Source: Amyloporia xantha (Eukaryota > Basidiomycota > Agaricomycetes > Polyporales > Adustoporiaceae). From it: a DNA stretch of 64,000 bases. The stretch lies in the NCBI GenBank assembly GCA_036971615.1, contig JAYKKR010000008.1:1-64000 (forward strand), in the 5' to 3' direction. The position numbers and the translations under genes are program-made. Of this stretch, positions 32,528 through 44,899 are shown piece by piece (positions within the stretch are counted from its first letter, which is position 1; each line of letters begins with the position of its first letter). The notes below the pieces were generated by a model. That model was given only the letters and a program-made list of their open reading frames with translations. It ran no database searches and was not told the origin of the DNA.

Positions 32528-34086
32528 AAAAAACGCACCGCAATAGGTGTAACCGAAACATGACGATTTTTACATAACGATAACGCCAATCCCATAAGTC
32601 GCGGAGCATCGTGCACAGGGGAAAAGCGAACTAGCCAATAGCACAGTCGAAATATGACACATGAATCAGGGTGAAGAGCGAGATAGAAGACACGAGCATC
32701 AGAATACCTGCCTGGGCACTCAGACCATGGGACTAGTTGTGAGGCGCAAGCACCGGTATCGACAGCAATTCGGAATACGAGGAGGCTAGTAGCATAAAGC
32801 AAGGACTAAAACCGCCAGCAGACAGCCGGAAGAAGGGTGCCAGGCGTCATCAGATGCGAGGCGGAAAGACATCTTGAACAACGTGGGAAACATGAGCGGG
32901 GCTCGAATGCGCTGAGAGTCGCAGCAATCATGCGACTAGGGCTGGAGGTCCACATTGAGCAAGAGGATGTCGGATACAGCGGTGACGACCAGGACAAGAC
33001 AGACAGTGGCGGTCCAAGAAAAAAAGACAGTAACACCACAGGGCAACCAAAGGATAGACGAACGCATAAGTAGTGGCAAGCGACAGTGACACCGGCGCCC
33101 AAGGGGGGATCCACGCGCCAGAACGTTCCACTGACAAAAAAGATCAACCTTGCGAGAGTCCGCATAGCGCCATGGGGTAAAGCTTGCCCTATGACAAGCG
33201 GCGAGGACACCTCCGTGAGACGACCAGCGACTAGCATACAAACGAGCGCAACAAGGAGTGAGAGAATATAGTGGCGCTAGCCCCTGCGAAGAGTTGGAGC
33301 CGTCGTTCGGTCCTGCAATGTTGGAAGGTCACCGTGAATGGGAAGAGAAGCACGGTCATCACATTGCTGCTGTCCAAACGGAGGTAAGGGAGAACACAAG
33401 CTGCGAGCCTGGAGCTGGCTTTTGGAGAGCCGCCACCTGCGCTGTACATAAGCTCACCGTGTGCTGCTGTCGCTGCAGCCAAACGAACCCGCTGTCCCCC
33501 ACGATATTGCCACCCTGAAGGCATCCCGACCACAAAGAGAGGCTGACCGCGATAAACTAATTGAAGGTTGTACAAGCTCGGATAAATGAGAGCGAATGGA
33601 GACGGCAGAATGGGTAATATAGGTGTAGAGATGAGGAGGAGGAGAAAGAGAGCAGAACGCGAGCCCAACGCGAGTCCCCAGACCGTTGCAAGTCCGCCGA
33701 TGGCGTGCTATGGCGCGACCTACATCACGTGCACGCGACGCGACGCGTCGGGCGGCGCGTTCTCGTCTCGCGTCCGGTCACGGTATGCAACCAATGGCAC
33801 CCAGTGGATGTTGCCTATCTTTCGTATGTTCAAGCTTTCACAACTGAGTGTATATTCACCAGACTTGTGTATAAATCCGAATCCTTGATGGCAAATGCCC
33901 CCCAGTATGTATCATACATCCGGCGCTCGACACGAATTCCACCGATCTCCAATGTCCCATAGATATATCCGATAGATCTGATGCATTGTCCGCAAAATTG
34001 CAAATGATATGGACCAGTCAGTTCCGTGTCTCGGCGACACCTTTTGGGTCCTAGACGCCGCAGCATCCCGGCGTGCTTCCTCTGTC
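32528..34086. other. No confident gene
   Basis: Long open frames exist on the minus strand (32371-33668) with hydrophobic, Cys- and Trp-rich translations, but no start, splice pattern or family motif could be fixed, and codon choice looks noisy. It could hold remnants of a membrane protein. A short minus-strand segment at 33880-34010 (IYGTLEIGGIRVERR) also looks protein-like without context. Confidence 0.45.
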
Positions 34087-35812
34087 TCACACTACAGAGT
34101 TGCGCCGTATTCGCTGTGTCTGCTTAGCTTCGCTGCCTACTACCGCGGGTTTCTGCAACGCGCTAAGTACCAGAAAGCGTCCATGTCTGACGTAACATAC
34201 CTTCAGGCCTTCCAGAGCGCCGCCGAAAACATAGCTCTTTGGTAGCATGTTAATGGTGCCTGTATCACCCGAAGACGACCCGTACCCAGATGTCGCATGC
34301 TCCCTTGTCGTATTCGGAGCAAACACAAGACCCGTCTCTGGCATCAACTCGATGACGGAGGTGTCCTTTCTTCTTAAAGACGCGCGGTTGTTCAAGTTGG
34401 TGAGGAACGTGTTAGAATACCTGTCATTATGTCGTCAGCAACTCCATTTAGCCTTGCTAAAATCACACAGACATCTTCGTCAGTATCAATGCCCTAGATG
34501 ATCAATCTTAAAGGTCAGTATTTATAACCCGCAAATGACATTAGGTGACATACGGAGCTTCATACACGAGGGTTTCATGCAGCTATGGGAGGGCATGAGA
34601 CATCCTTGGCTCAAACGAGGCGATAAACACTTGCCGGGCGCACGTTCGCAAGAACTAATACGAGGATGGCGAGACTCGCTATTGAGACATTAGTCTGATG
34701 GTTGGCGATCAAACTTGAACCGCAGTACCCGTCAGAGTGCCTGTCTCCACAACAAGCCGAACCATCCGATTAATGAGAGCATCAGTCCGCGCAATACCAG
34801 TCTTGCTTCTTAGAAGCTTCAAAGCGGACATATCACCCATCAGCCAAATGCATATTTGACTGATGAGAATATACGTACTAGAACAGTCATGGTCACTGCA
34901 ATCATGACGTCCACCAGGACACTTCCCGAGAGCCAGATCTATGGGACATGAGCGCCTGATATCAGAAGGAGCGGGAGGGTAACCTACAATGACGACCGTG
35001 AGCAGACGCCCCCGGATTGCTGAAGCAACGCCGACGGATTTCTCCTGTGATTATCTCAACGTCATTACCGAGCCAAGCAGGTTGAGTACATAGCCGCCGT
35101 ACCATAGCTCCGCTCACAAAACATGCTATGGCTTGGGCAAACGCTAGCTATGCATCAATCCGACAGTGTCAGGGACGCCTCTCAGCCGCAGCATGAGCGA
35201 AACACACTATGATGATAGCCACAGGTAGAATACGTGATCGCGAGAGTCTCCAGATGCGCCAGGCAAAATAGACTTGCACCGTGACGGAGATGATGCCGTC
35301 CATAATCGTCGCAGAGAACCACGTATTGTGAAAAGTAAGCAGCGAGAACACATCACCATAGTTGTAGACGTAGATATTCATAGCGGCTGCCGTGATCAAG
35401 CCAGTTTGCACCCACTCGTAGATAAGGATGCCGTAGACTGTGGGGTCAAGACATAAGACAAGGCCAATGAACTACTTGTGCACGGCCTACCCAGACATTT
35501 GAGAGATAGAGTGTCCGCTGGAAAGTAGTCGTAGTACGAGTCTTCCATACACCATGATTGTCAGAGCAAAGCTTCATTGGTGAATGACCGGACTCACAAA
35601 CTTGCAGGTTCAACACCCCGAGAAGAGCCCAATTGAAGCAAACGCCTAGAAACTGAGTAGCTTCGCTCAGATCGCGCATCAGACCTCGAGCAGGGAAATC
35701 TACGTACCTGGGGCCCCGCTCTGAAGACGCACGAATCAACAATCCGCTGTGACGAACCGAGTGATCGGGAAGAAATCTGCACACTCACATTGAATCGAGC
35801 GTTGTTGCCATG
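34087..35812 (-). CDS. DUF6534-like seven-helix membrane protein
   Basis: Member of the large agaricomycete family of 7-TM proteins with a C-terminal DUF6534 region; function unknown. Start at 35812 (MATTLDSM). Short exons follow: GVCFNWALLGVLNLQ (helix), YYDYFPADTLSLKCL, VYGILIYEWVQTGLI, then the longest exon (about 35169-35411) with SVTVQVYFAWRIWRLSRS and a following helix. Next come LAFAQAIACFVSGAM and IWLSGSVLVDVMIAVTMTVL. The DUF6534 signature is LLRSKTGIARTDALINRMV then RLVVETGTLTASLAILVLV. A later exon gives YSNTFLTNLNNRAS, the usual 'LYSNSLL-LN-R' end, and a polar tail. The exon between the last helix and YSNTF was not resolved. Confidence 0.8.
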
Positions 35813-37430
35813 GACCTTCGAGGGTGACGCTGCAATGGGGAGGTCAGTGCATACCTATCGCCGACTATGCATGAAGGCGACGATATATGAGAGAGACGCA
35901 ATTTGTGCCACAAGGTGCGGTGACAGATGTGATCGCCAAACAAGCGATCATTCACCACAGACGCTATGATCTATCACAACACGAGGCTCCCAGTCTTCTG
36001 ATCATCATCTCGGGAGAAGATTTTGGGTTAGGGTTTTGTGTATAATCCACAGCCGACGTCGAAGAGATGAACGTATGAACGTCGAGCGGTATCTCATATA
36101 CCGCATTGATCATCCGGCGCTTTGCTATACTCACTGCTTGCTGAGATCTAAGAACCACATAGTACTCATGTGTCCAAGACAGACAGGTTCACTTCGTGCG
36201 AGGATAAAAGGGAGGACATCGAAGGGGTAGACTGATGACACAAGCGCTGAGGCAGCCCGGCGAGACGTACGTATTCTATGGCAATACGTAGTCCGGATTG
36301 ACAGAGCATGCAATCCTCCCACCAGGTTTTCGGACGCGGAGATTTACGGGCGCTTAGATCTAGATAAACTGATAATACATACCAAGCCGCGCACCGTCAG
36401 CATAAGTTGAGACTTGAAGTCTAAAGAATGCAACATACATAGGATAAAATGGGAGATTTTCGACCGATACCTACACGGTTTGCACATCTGGGCTGAAAAT
36501 TCAAGATGGGCACATATTGGGCCACCGTGTGTGCACAGCTCACTGAGCTTCCATACTTAACACTAGGGAAAAATGAATAGATAACCCAAAAAATTGCGAG
36601 CTGGCACCTCCAAGCTCTCCAGTTGACTGTTATAGCTCATTATGCCCCTCAATCACCATGAGTCATGTGTCTTCAACAGCCATGTTGAATTGCTTGCATA
36701 CCAACTCCACACATACTTCACAAGACCACTGCTGGCGACCTTCTTAAGCTAACCAGTTATCATGTACTGTCTGCCATGCAATGATGGCGGACACATCTAA
36801 TAGCAATTCCTGTCTCTTTCGCTTGTCTCATCAACTACGTATACTCTATGTACATATCTGAAAGATGGAAATGTAGAGCAGAAGAGGCGACGCAGGCGTG
36901 TCAACAAGATCACGTGTCCTCCTCGTGATCTCGGATATTGCCGCGTCCGAAAACCTGGTGGGAGAATTGCATCCCGTCGGATTGACCAAGAAGTGTTTTT
37001 GGCCAGACGTCACTGGTGGAAGGCTGGTCCCACGTTACATAAAACCGTAACTCTTGATATGGTCAGGCGACGCTCACCTGGTCATGGCAAGATTCAAAAT
37101 CAAGAATCATAACCAATGCATTTCCATCGCATCCACGCTGTGCCGGCACAGGATAGATTCACACAGAACTGAATATGCAATATCAATGGGACATACTTAG
37201 AGTGTGTCCTCGTTTCCATTGACTGTCACTGATGTTAACGTTGCCAACCCAAGTGCGACTGGCTCTGTTTCACTGAGGCGAGCTCGGACTTTGGTCGATG
37301 CTGTTCGACCTTCGATCACCGTTGATCGAAGGATCATTGTATTATTTATGACTGAAGGCATTCGTAAAGTTCTCCGGTCAGTGCTCTAGAGGCCTATTTC
37401 CATGTCAGCCTAGCCTAGACCCCGTAGGGA
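35813..37430. other. Intergenic region
   Basis: No coding segment with support. The left part should contain the promoter of the DUF6534-like gene. The rest is AT-rich with many stops in all frames and no repeat that I noticed. Confidence 0.6.
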
Positions 37431-38910
37431 ATGACTGTTGTATTCTCAAGGTACGTACCCTTTCCCTACGCTTCTATCATGTCCTCATCCGTCATGTCAA
37501 CCGACGGAGAACGTCTAGCTTTGCTGACTCGAACAGGTATCATTTATCCTTATGCACGGCCTGCCATCCTTCCCGACGGTCTACTCCAATCGAAAGCTAC
37601 CCGTATTGGCCAGCCCGAAATATTGGACACATCGACATTTGTGGAAGGCATCAAGGAAAAGACGCTCCATGCGGCTGACGGGGCCGACCTTGGACATACA
37701 CCCCCACCGAAACTCACTATTCCTGCCAGCCATGACATCGCTGCTGGCCGGAATGGCGCTCAGTACACCGACGGTCCAGATGTTACGACCGGTTGTCTGG
37801 CTGAAGAGCTATTCGAGGACAGCGGCAGCGCCCCGTCAGTCCGGATTGCGCCAAGATCTTGGGCCAAACCTCCACCACAGCCAGGAGCCCATATGCCAAT
37901 CGCTGACGCGTGCCATCCAGGTTGCGGACCGAACATGGTGCGGCTAGCGAAGGGAGCAGGGCTGACATGGCAATGTTTCAACCCTGAGCAAGTCAGTAAT
38001 CGTCTTCGCTGACCGCTGAGTCCCAGTACTCTCTGCTAACGCGTTACACGGAATCACACAGCCTCAGACCGTGCGTAAAGTCAACATTCGCAAACGAGGG
38101 AGCACCCCCTTTCAAATGAAGCTGCCCGGAATGTCCGGTCGCGTGAAAGTGCGCGACGGCTGCATCATCTCGCCGCAACCATACAGCACGCACGTCAACC
38201 CGCCGCAATCGGCCAGCGCACTCAGCCCCCCTACGAGCCGGCTGAATATCCCACCTTTCGCACCATTGCACAGGGGGCATCCTTACCTTGCGCCACGAGC
38301 CGTCAATGCGCCATGGGACTGGCCTCGTCCGCATCGCGTGGGCTGGTCAGTAGCAGCGGCAGGACATTGCGTCTCAAGCCATAGATTGCCAGTCTTGCAT
38401 CACAGGAGCAATATGCATTGGGCTGTAGTACCTGTGCATGCGCTGAATGCTCATCGTGGCCCACTTCCGGCAACAAAATCAGACGTTGCAAGTGAACGTA
38501 CCCCTTATTCTCTGCCTCAAGTCGCGAAGGTGTCTTTGGTAAAGTCAACTTTTCCCGGGGGACGATCGTCAAAGGCTACGATCGATCCTTGGAACCAGCA
38601 GGGTACTTATACTAGCGCCGCATGCGATTCTGGGCATGCATCTCTGGCATTCCCTATACCTGTATCTGACAGCTGGGAAGAGCTTTGCGAAGACATGCTG
38701 CGCGTCGCAGCAGAGGTCAGAATATCTACCGCGTTGTTGGAAAGTGGTACTCCGCATACCAACCTCGGGAGTCTGTTGGACGCTCAAAACGGCCGCCAGG
38801 GGGTCCCGAACACGTCGTGCGTGTGCGGAGACTGGAAAATATGGGATCAGTGGCGGACAGTGGCGCAGTCTCGGCTGATGATACCGGGGCATGGGAGGGT
38901 GATTCAGTAG
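37431..38910 (+). CDS. Hypothetical protein, Pro/His-rich
   Basis: Not recognised. Two exons fit: about 37431 (or Met at 37479) to 37991, then 38062-38910. The intron at 37992-38061 has donor GTCAGT, branch CTAAC and acceptor CACACAG and keeps the frame (FNPEQ joined to PQTVRKVN). The first part has an acidic patch (LAEELFEDSGS). The middle is rich in Pro, His and Arg. The end contains DSWEELCEDMLRVAAEVR and CVCGDWKIWDQWR, the most domain-like part. No signal peptide or membrane helix. It could be a lineage-specific gene. Confidence is moderate because two long frames join across a good intron. Confidence 0.5.
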
Positions 38911-39555
38911 ATGAAAGTCTCTTGGGGGTTCTCGGTTCCGAACTTCGGGGCGTCACAAGGGTTTTCTTAATCAATTTTTGATCAAGGCCGGTGTTGCTGG
39001 GTCGGGAGAGTATCAGGGTTTCATGTTGTCTTTCAGGGTACCGTGTTGGTTTCAAGGGTTTGAGGTGGTTATGAATGTGGGATTGTATCCTTGCTTTGGG
39101 TAATTTGCGTCGAGAGCCCGCCGGGCTATATGATACGTCTGCATGTTTTGAAAAATGTCAACATTCGGAAAGACATTTTGGCCAAGTCCGCGTAGCGAAG
39201 CAATCACTCCCTAGACCGACTTGGGTGGTACTACTTACCGTGGTACTAAGTACATAGTAAGGGTTGGGTTAGGGGAGTACAAGTGCAGTCAGCGACGAGA
39301 GCGGTCAGCGACGGGTCCGCGGGAGACCACTGCAAGTCCGCGTCATGCTTCATTAGGAAGGTCAAGTGGAAACCAACCGCCAGTCTCACCCAACGCGGCT
39401 CTTCGGCAGGCCTGCGCAGGTCTGCGTAGTGCCGCCACCTCCGAGTCATTGATCAAGTGAACAGCCTGAGAGCCGTTCTCACCTGGTTAGTGCTTTCTAT
39501 ACTTAATTGAGGCCGGACGACGGAAGGATGAGTATTTTCTCTCTGGACTATCACT

Positions 39556-41913
39556 ATGCCTCGCCTATCCATAAGCAACTTCCTTGATTTAAGTCCTTTC
39601 ACCGCTCTTTCGGCTGCCCTTGCCGTTTGGGTTTCGTACAAACTCATTCAACGATTACAACGACGGGCCCGCTCTACTCCCCTTGCAGGCCCACCCAATC
39701 CCAGCTATATCTTTGGTGTCGGCCGCTTCCTCTCGCAGCAGCCGGATCCTGCGCTCGTCTACGAGCAATGGGCGGAGAAGTACGGTCCTGTATATCGAAT
39801 TCCCGCTACCGTGGGGTACACCCGCATCGTTCTATGCGACCCAAAGGCGGTCCAACATTTCTACTCTCGTGAAACCTTCGGCTATGTGCAGACCCAACTT
39901 ACCAAGCGGTCAATCGAGAATCTTGTGTGTTTCATTAGTCCTTGATAGATCAGAAATAAAGTCTAAGATTACACCTTTGCAGGTCGGGCGGGGTGTCCTA
40001 TGGGCGGAAGGCGAAAGTCACAGACGGTATGTCTACTTGACTAGAATTTGGCCAACATGACTACATGTCTTTCGTTGCAACCCAGTCAAAGGAAGGCTCT
40101 GTCTCCGGCTTTCAGCAATGCCGCCGTACGAAGGTTGACCCCAGTATTCTTTGATTCAGGGTATAAGGTAGACTAGTATTCATCAATTTATGAGGGTGAT
40201 CACACTTACGCACGAGGGCAGGTGAAGACGGCGTGGGACAGTATAATCTCATCCGAGTCTCAAGACTCCGCTATCATTGAAGTTCAAGGCTGGTATGTGT
40301 ATTCTTCTGTTGTTCGGTTACTGTATTTATGATATAAAACCAGGATGAATCACGTATCGTAAGTTTATTCTCTGAAGTGATCTATCTTTAAAGTTAGAGG
40401 CGTTTTCCGTTCACTTGCCAAGCGCCTTGTCTGGCTGTACGGCCAGACTTTTTACGGGCTGTTCCTCTTCCGTTTATCACACCTTCATACTTGAGTTGAC
40501 TGTCTCCCGATCCTACAGTTTAGATTCCTTAGGCATTGCTGGGTTCTCGCACGACTTCGGTACTCTCCATGGGCAGGACTCTGCGGTGGCCAACACATTC
40601 GAATCTTTCAGCACCATCAAGCCGACACTTCTCGGTACTGCAACGTTCATCGTAGGCCTTGCTTTCCCAGCAGTCATGACCAAAGTCCCCACCGCCTTCC
40701 GTCGCATTGTCCATCAGTTGAACGCAAGCATGGGCGAGATCTCCAAGGATCTGCTAGAGAATTCGAGGAAGGAAAGCAGGGGAGAGTCGAAGACTGAGGA
40801 GAAGTCTATCATTGGTCTCCTTGGTACGGAATTTCTTGAACTGACGGATCGACTTATTGATACTTACATACGTCATTTCTAGTCAAAGCCGAGGCGAACG
40901 AATCAGGATTGCAGATGTCACAGGAAGAGGTTATGGCACAGGTGCGTCACCGAGGGGCGAAATGCCTTTTTACCTGATACAACCGCTATCTCGTAACAGA
41001 TGAAAGTCCTAATCCTGGCGGGATATGAGACGACTTCAAGTCAGTTTTTCTTCCTTCGTATTGAGGTCCCTACCTCTGACGACCGTCGATCCTCTCAGTC
41101 AGCTTAACGGTTCGAGAAACCTGCTCATCACGCCCTGCAATGAATTGATAAACTTCCAACAGTGGTGTCTTGTTGAGTTGTGTAAGAAGCCGGAGGTCCA
41201 GTCGAAGCTGCGCGAAGAGCTGCAGCAGTTTTCCGATGGAGATCCCACATGGGAACAGTTAACGAATGGTCTGCCATACCTCGATGCCATTGTGCAAGAA
41301 ACTTTGCGCCTCCATCCTCCATTGGGAGAGACAACACGGGTGGTACGTGCGCCATGCCTGCGCTACCGGGCAGTGTTGCATAACACATGTCTGACTTTTC
41401 GCCGCACATAGGCCACGGAGGACGACGTGATACCCTTGTCTTCGCCGATGAAAACGCCATCTGGCACCATCGTAGACAGCATCTCCATTACCAAGGGCGA
41501 AATTGTGACAGTTCCTCTACAAACCATGAACACGTCGGTCGCGTTTTGGGGTCTTGACGCCAAAGAATTCATTCCAGAGCGCTGGCTGAAGGAGGATGGT
41601 CTTCCGAAGAAGGCACAAGAGATCCAAGGACACCGGCATCTCCTGACGTTCGTGGATGGCCCCAGAATCTGTCTCGGACGTGGATTTGCGCTCGCGGAGT
41701 TCAAGGCGAGTGTGATATCTCTAACTTTCGAGAGACCTGCGATTTATGGCGTGTTTATAGGCTGTTCTTAGTGTGCTCATCAGGAACTACGCGTTCGAGT
41801 TCACTGACGGCCCGGATACCAAGATTGAGCGAGTGCGAGGGCTGCTTCCTCGCCCCGCAGTCTCAGGCTCGAAGGGTGCGAAGGTCCCTCTGCGAGTACG
41901 GCGGCTTGAGTGA
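39556..41913 (+). CDS. Cytochrome P450 monooxygenase
   Basis: Membrane-anchored haem monooxygenase of the endoplasmic reticulum; substrate unknown. Twelve exons: 39556-39924, 39983-40026, 40086-40167, 40222-40292, 40344-40358, 40519-40823, 40883-40941, 41000-41039, 41099-41109, 41163-41342, 41412-41705 and 41761-41913. They sum to 1623 nt, 540 aa, the usual length. Start MPRLSISNFLDL with a hydrophobic anchor (ALSAALAVWVSYKLI), then a Pro-rich hinge. Seen in order: WAEGESHRRQRKALSPAF (C helix), I-helix AGYETTSISLTW, ExxR in ETLRLHPP, PERW, and the haem loop FVDGPRICLGRGFALAEFK with the Cys ligand. Exons 5 and 9 are 15 and 11 nt microexons. The last intron starts GCGAGT, a GC-AG intron. The family resembles basidiomycete CYPs, but I do not assign a number. 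Confidence 0.95.
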
Positions 41914-43178
41914 GACCTGTCAGGCTACGATGCATGTAACAATAGGCTCGCAGATTCGTCACAAGAACACCGAATATACATCCTTTTCTATTTATTTCCG
42001 GCGTCATGTACGACGACGATGCCGGTACTGTACAGCATTCTGAATGCTCTGTTTCGAGCGAAATGTAAAGAGGGTTAGCGGCTAGATTAGATAAGGTGGG
42101 GACGCTGGTGCGGAATGGTCCGTGCGTGAAGGAGGCGGTCGCCGCTGTCCCCGTCGTCCACGCACGTCCGCCGATTTCCTCGTCCACTGCACCCGGTAGA
42201 CCGTCCACTCGTAGACCATCCGCCATCAGCGCTCTCGGTGAGCTCTTTCTTGCTCTGAGCCGCCATGTCTGCTTTCCTCCTAACCATGTCCATCATCTTT
42301 CGCAGCTCGAGCGACCAATGGATCCTGGGGCTCGCCCGACATTGGTTACCCGCCCCACCACGTTTACCGTACCTCTCTCGCCCTCATCTCCGCTAGGCAG
42401 CAAGTGTAACATATCGAATCTCACTCAGCCCAAGAGGCCGGGCCCCATGCACAGTCCTCATATGTCCAGCGAGGCCCGAGACGTACAACATCCCGCAGAC
42501 CAGCGCAGCCAGTTAGAGGAGTCTCTGAAACGATCTGTCACGATCGTCTTCTGGTACAAGGTATGTCGTACAGCTGGCCGGTAATTTCCGTCTGTTTGAT
42601 ACTAGGAGGTGGTCTCCCCGATGGTCAACCCTTGTAGCATCAGCAGCATCCTGTTACTCTAAGGGTCATCTGATGGATATGAGGTTTATCATCCAACACC
42701 ATTACCGACGGAGTCACTGACCACACATAGTTATACTATATGCCAGAGCTATTTCCAAGCACTTTCGCTTGCGGGCATCTAGGCTCTCACTAGCTCGTTG
42801 TATCTCTCCCGACATTACGAGGGAGTACAAAATAGCGATGCAGGGCATTCAACGTATATCGCACGTTCTTGGATAGTTGGCCAAATAGGCCGTACGTATC
42901 CAGGACGCTGTGCATGCTCCAGTCTTCTTACCTATGAGATCTTAGGACATCTCGGCATCTCCTTGTTTGGCTTCGTACCTGGCGATATTTGTTCACTGTA
43001 CGTGAGCACGAACCTGCGATGCTGGATGTTTTAGACGCATCTGGGTGTGATTGAGGCTGTAGAAGATAGTCTTTTAAACAGATCGATTTGGCTGTGATAC
43101 TTCATTTGATATATCGTGCTGGTGCAGGATTGTCGCTAAACCATTTGTTAACGACAGCCAAATTGCGCCCCCATCCGC
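41914..43178. other. Intergenic, possible small gene at 42.1-42.6 kb
   Basis: Two protein-like readings compete near 42100-42560: plus strand ending RSQLEESLKRSVTIVFWYK at a GTATGT donor, and minus strand with MMDMVRRKADMAAQSKKEL. I cannot choose between them. The plus reading could be an upstream exon of the gene at 43.2 kb. The rest (42.6-43.17 kb) shows nothing. Confidence 0.35.
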
Positions 43179-44508
43179 TTGCACGAAGAAGTGACCACCT
43201 TTCCCCTATTTCAACTTTCCCAATTTACTCAGCTTGTCACCGATCTCGGGCTGTCTTCGACGTCATATGTTGATGCCTTCAATCCCCATGCACGCACCTG
43301 GGAGCAGCAGATGGTTTCCGCTGTAAGTGTGGTAGAAAGCGAGCAACGCCTGCTGTTCCGTTCAAGAAAGAGCCTTCTCCAAGGGCTGGCCGATAGCGAA
43401 TGCCCCGGCCTCAACGATGAGATTGGGATGCAGCCTGATCTGCTCGCGGTTCCTACTCCAGCGCCTTCCGCAAAACCTCGGAAGAAGAGGGCTGCACCAG
43501 ATTCCGATCAAGGCACGGCCTTTGGGCATTCTGCGAAATATCCCAGGCCAGAGCCGTCATTTACTCCGCAAGCGTCTGCGGGAGAATCCAGTCAGCATAG
43601 TACAGACGAGTCGCAGGTTCCCGCTCTGCCAACGCCAACCTCGGAGAGGAGCCCTGTCGGTCCTGCAGCCTCTATCGATCAGTCCACAGCGTCCTCGAGT
43701 CGCGCAGCTCGTCGCTCCTACACGCCGCGGGACCAGTTTGTCAATTTCACGCCTCCGGCTTCTGCACCACCACCACCACCTCCTCCTGTTCTACCTTCTG
43801 TTCCTCTAGTAAAACGCTGGCCCAATGACTACACTGTGTACGAGCTTTCCGTCGGCTTCCGACAGATGGACGTGCTCATCTCGCAGCAGCCCACACTGAC
43901 GCAGCGCGCCGCGTTCGAGCGCGTGTTCGGGTGCCGGTATGTCAAGTCGACCGTGTGTAGGCACCGTGGCGTGTGGCGGCGCGCGGGGAAGGAGCTGCGG
44001 GAGGCGTACGAGCGCATGGGCGCGGATGAGCATGCTGTGTGGACGGAGTTTTTGAAACAGGTGGAGGGCGGGACACGACGGAGCGACGTTACGGGGCGCG
44101 GGCGGCCTCGGCAGGCGGGTGGGGCGGGGGAGATGACGGTGGTGATGGCGCCGCAGATGGCGCAGATGGGCTTGGTCCTTTCCGAGCAGCGTGCAGCGTC
44201 TGAGAAGCCTCCGATCATGGGTTCGTTGGGTCCCCCGCCGCCCGATGTAGATGAAAGTAAGTGCCTTTCGATCGCTCTCGGGTTTAAATACTGACTTGCT
44301 GCGCCTTAGGGACTCTGCAGGAACTGCATCGCAGGGCGGAGGTGTCGGTAGGCCGCTCCAGCAGCCAAGGTAATTGTATCTATTCTACTCATTCCGGCGA
44401 ACATCGACATTAATAAATTACGTTTGGCCAGAATCGAGTACGGGCGCGGGTCCTACGCCTCATTCTCCAAGCCAAGCCCATGATGCGGCTGCACCAGTAG
44501 AGACATAG
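43179..44508 (+). CDS. Hypothetical nuclear-looking protein
   Basis: Not assigned to a known family. The main exon runs from about 43190 to 44255, followed by two short exons (near 44310-44370 and 44432-44508) ending at TAG 44506-44508. The true start is probably in an unseen upstream exon, because no in-frame Met precedes the first helical part; Met near 43310 is the fallback. Seen in order: a helical N-terminus (SQFTQLVTDLGL), a basic KPRKKRA signal, a long Ser/Pro/Thr-rich linker with a run of nine prolines, then a compact domain with YTVYELSVGFRQMDVLI, AAFERVFGCRYVKSTVCRHR and WRRAGKELREAYERMG, and a Gly/Arg-rich stretch. The basic helices suggest nucleic-acid binding; that is inference. 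Confidence 0.6.
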
Positions 44509-44867
44509 TAGTTCGAACGCCTGTGTTGTCAATGCTTTAGAGTTTTTTTCTTTACTTATGGTCTGTACAAGGAACCGTAATGCCCTAACCTATTTCTGCT
44601 ATTACGCTTCCAAATGAAAAGGAAGTGTTGATGAGATCAAGGCGCGTCGACGCGTCGATACGCGGTCACGTCTGGTAGAGTGCTTTTCCCGATTGGGATG
44701 TCGGAAATATGCGCACTACGCCCATCCCGCGTTGCGGGTCTAAAGGACCTGCACTGCTCATTGTCTACAAAGCACCATCTCGTCACCCCAGTGGCTCGTT
44801 CGTCTTTGTTCAAAATCTGCCCAGAACCCCCACCTCGAGGCTTGACCGCAGTTTCCCCCTTGCCCTC

Positions 44868-44877
44868 TATATAAAAA
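44868..44877 (+). promoter_or_regulatory. TATA-like element before the SAMHD1-like gene
   Basis: TATATAAAAA lies 23 nt before the start codon at 44900, after a pyrimidine-rich stretch. If it acts as a TATA box, the 5' leader would be extremely short or the start would be a downstream Met (44909). Confidence 0.45.
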
Positions 44878-44899
44878 GGCTTCTGAAAGCACTGCTACA

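Noticed and set aside
33231..33668. Hydrophobic minus-strand frame, considered as a transporter or 7-TM protein
   Set aside because: No start/splice chain and no family motif; noted only as an unresolved region.
36000..37400. Short open frames in the region between the DUF6534-like gene and the hypothetical gene
   Set aside because: All short, without splice signals or protein-like composition.
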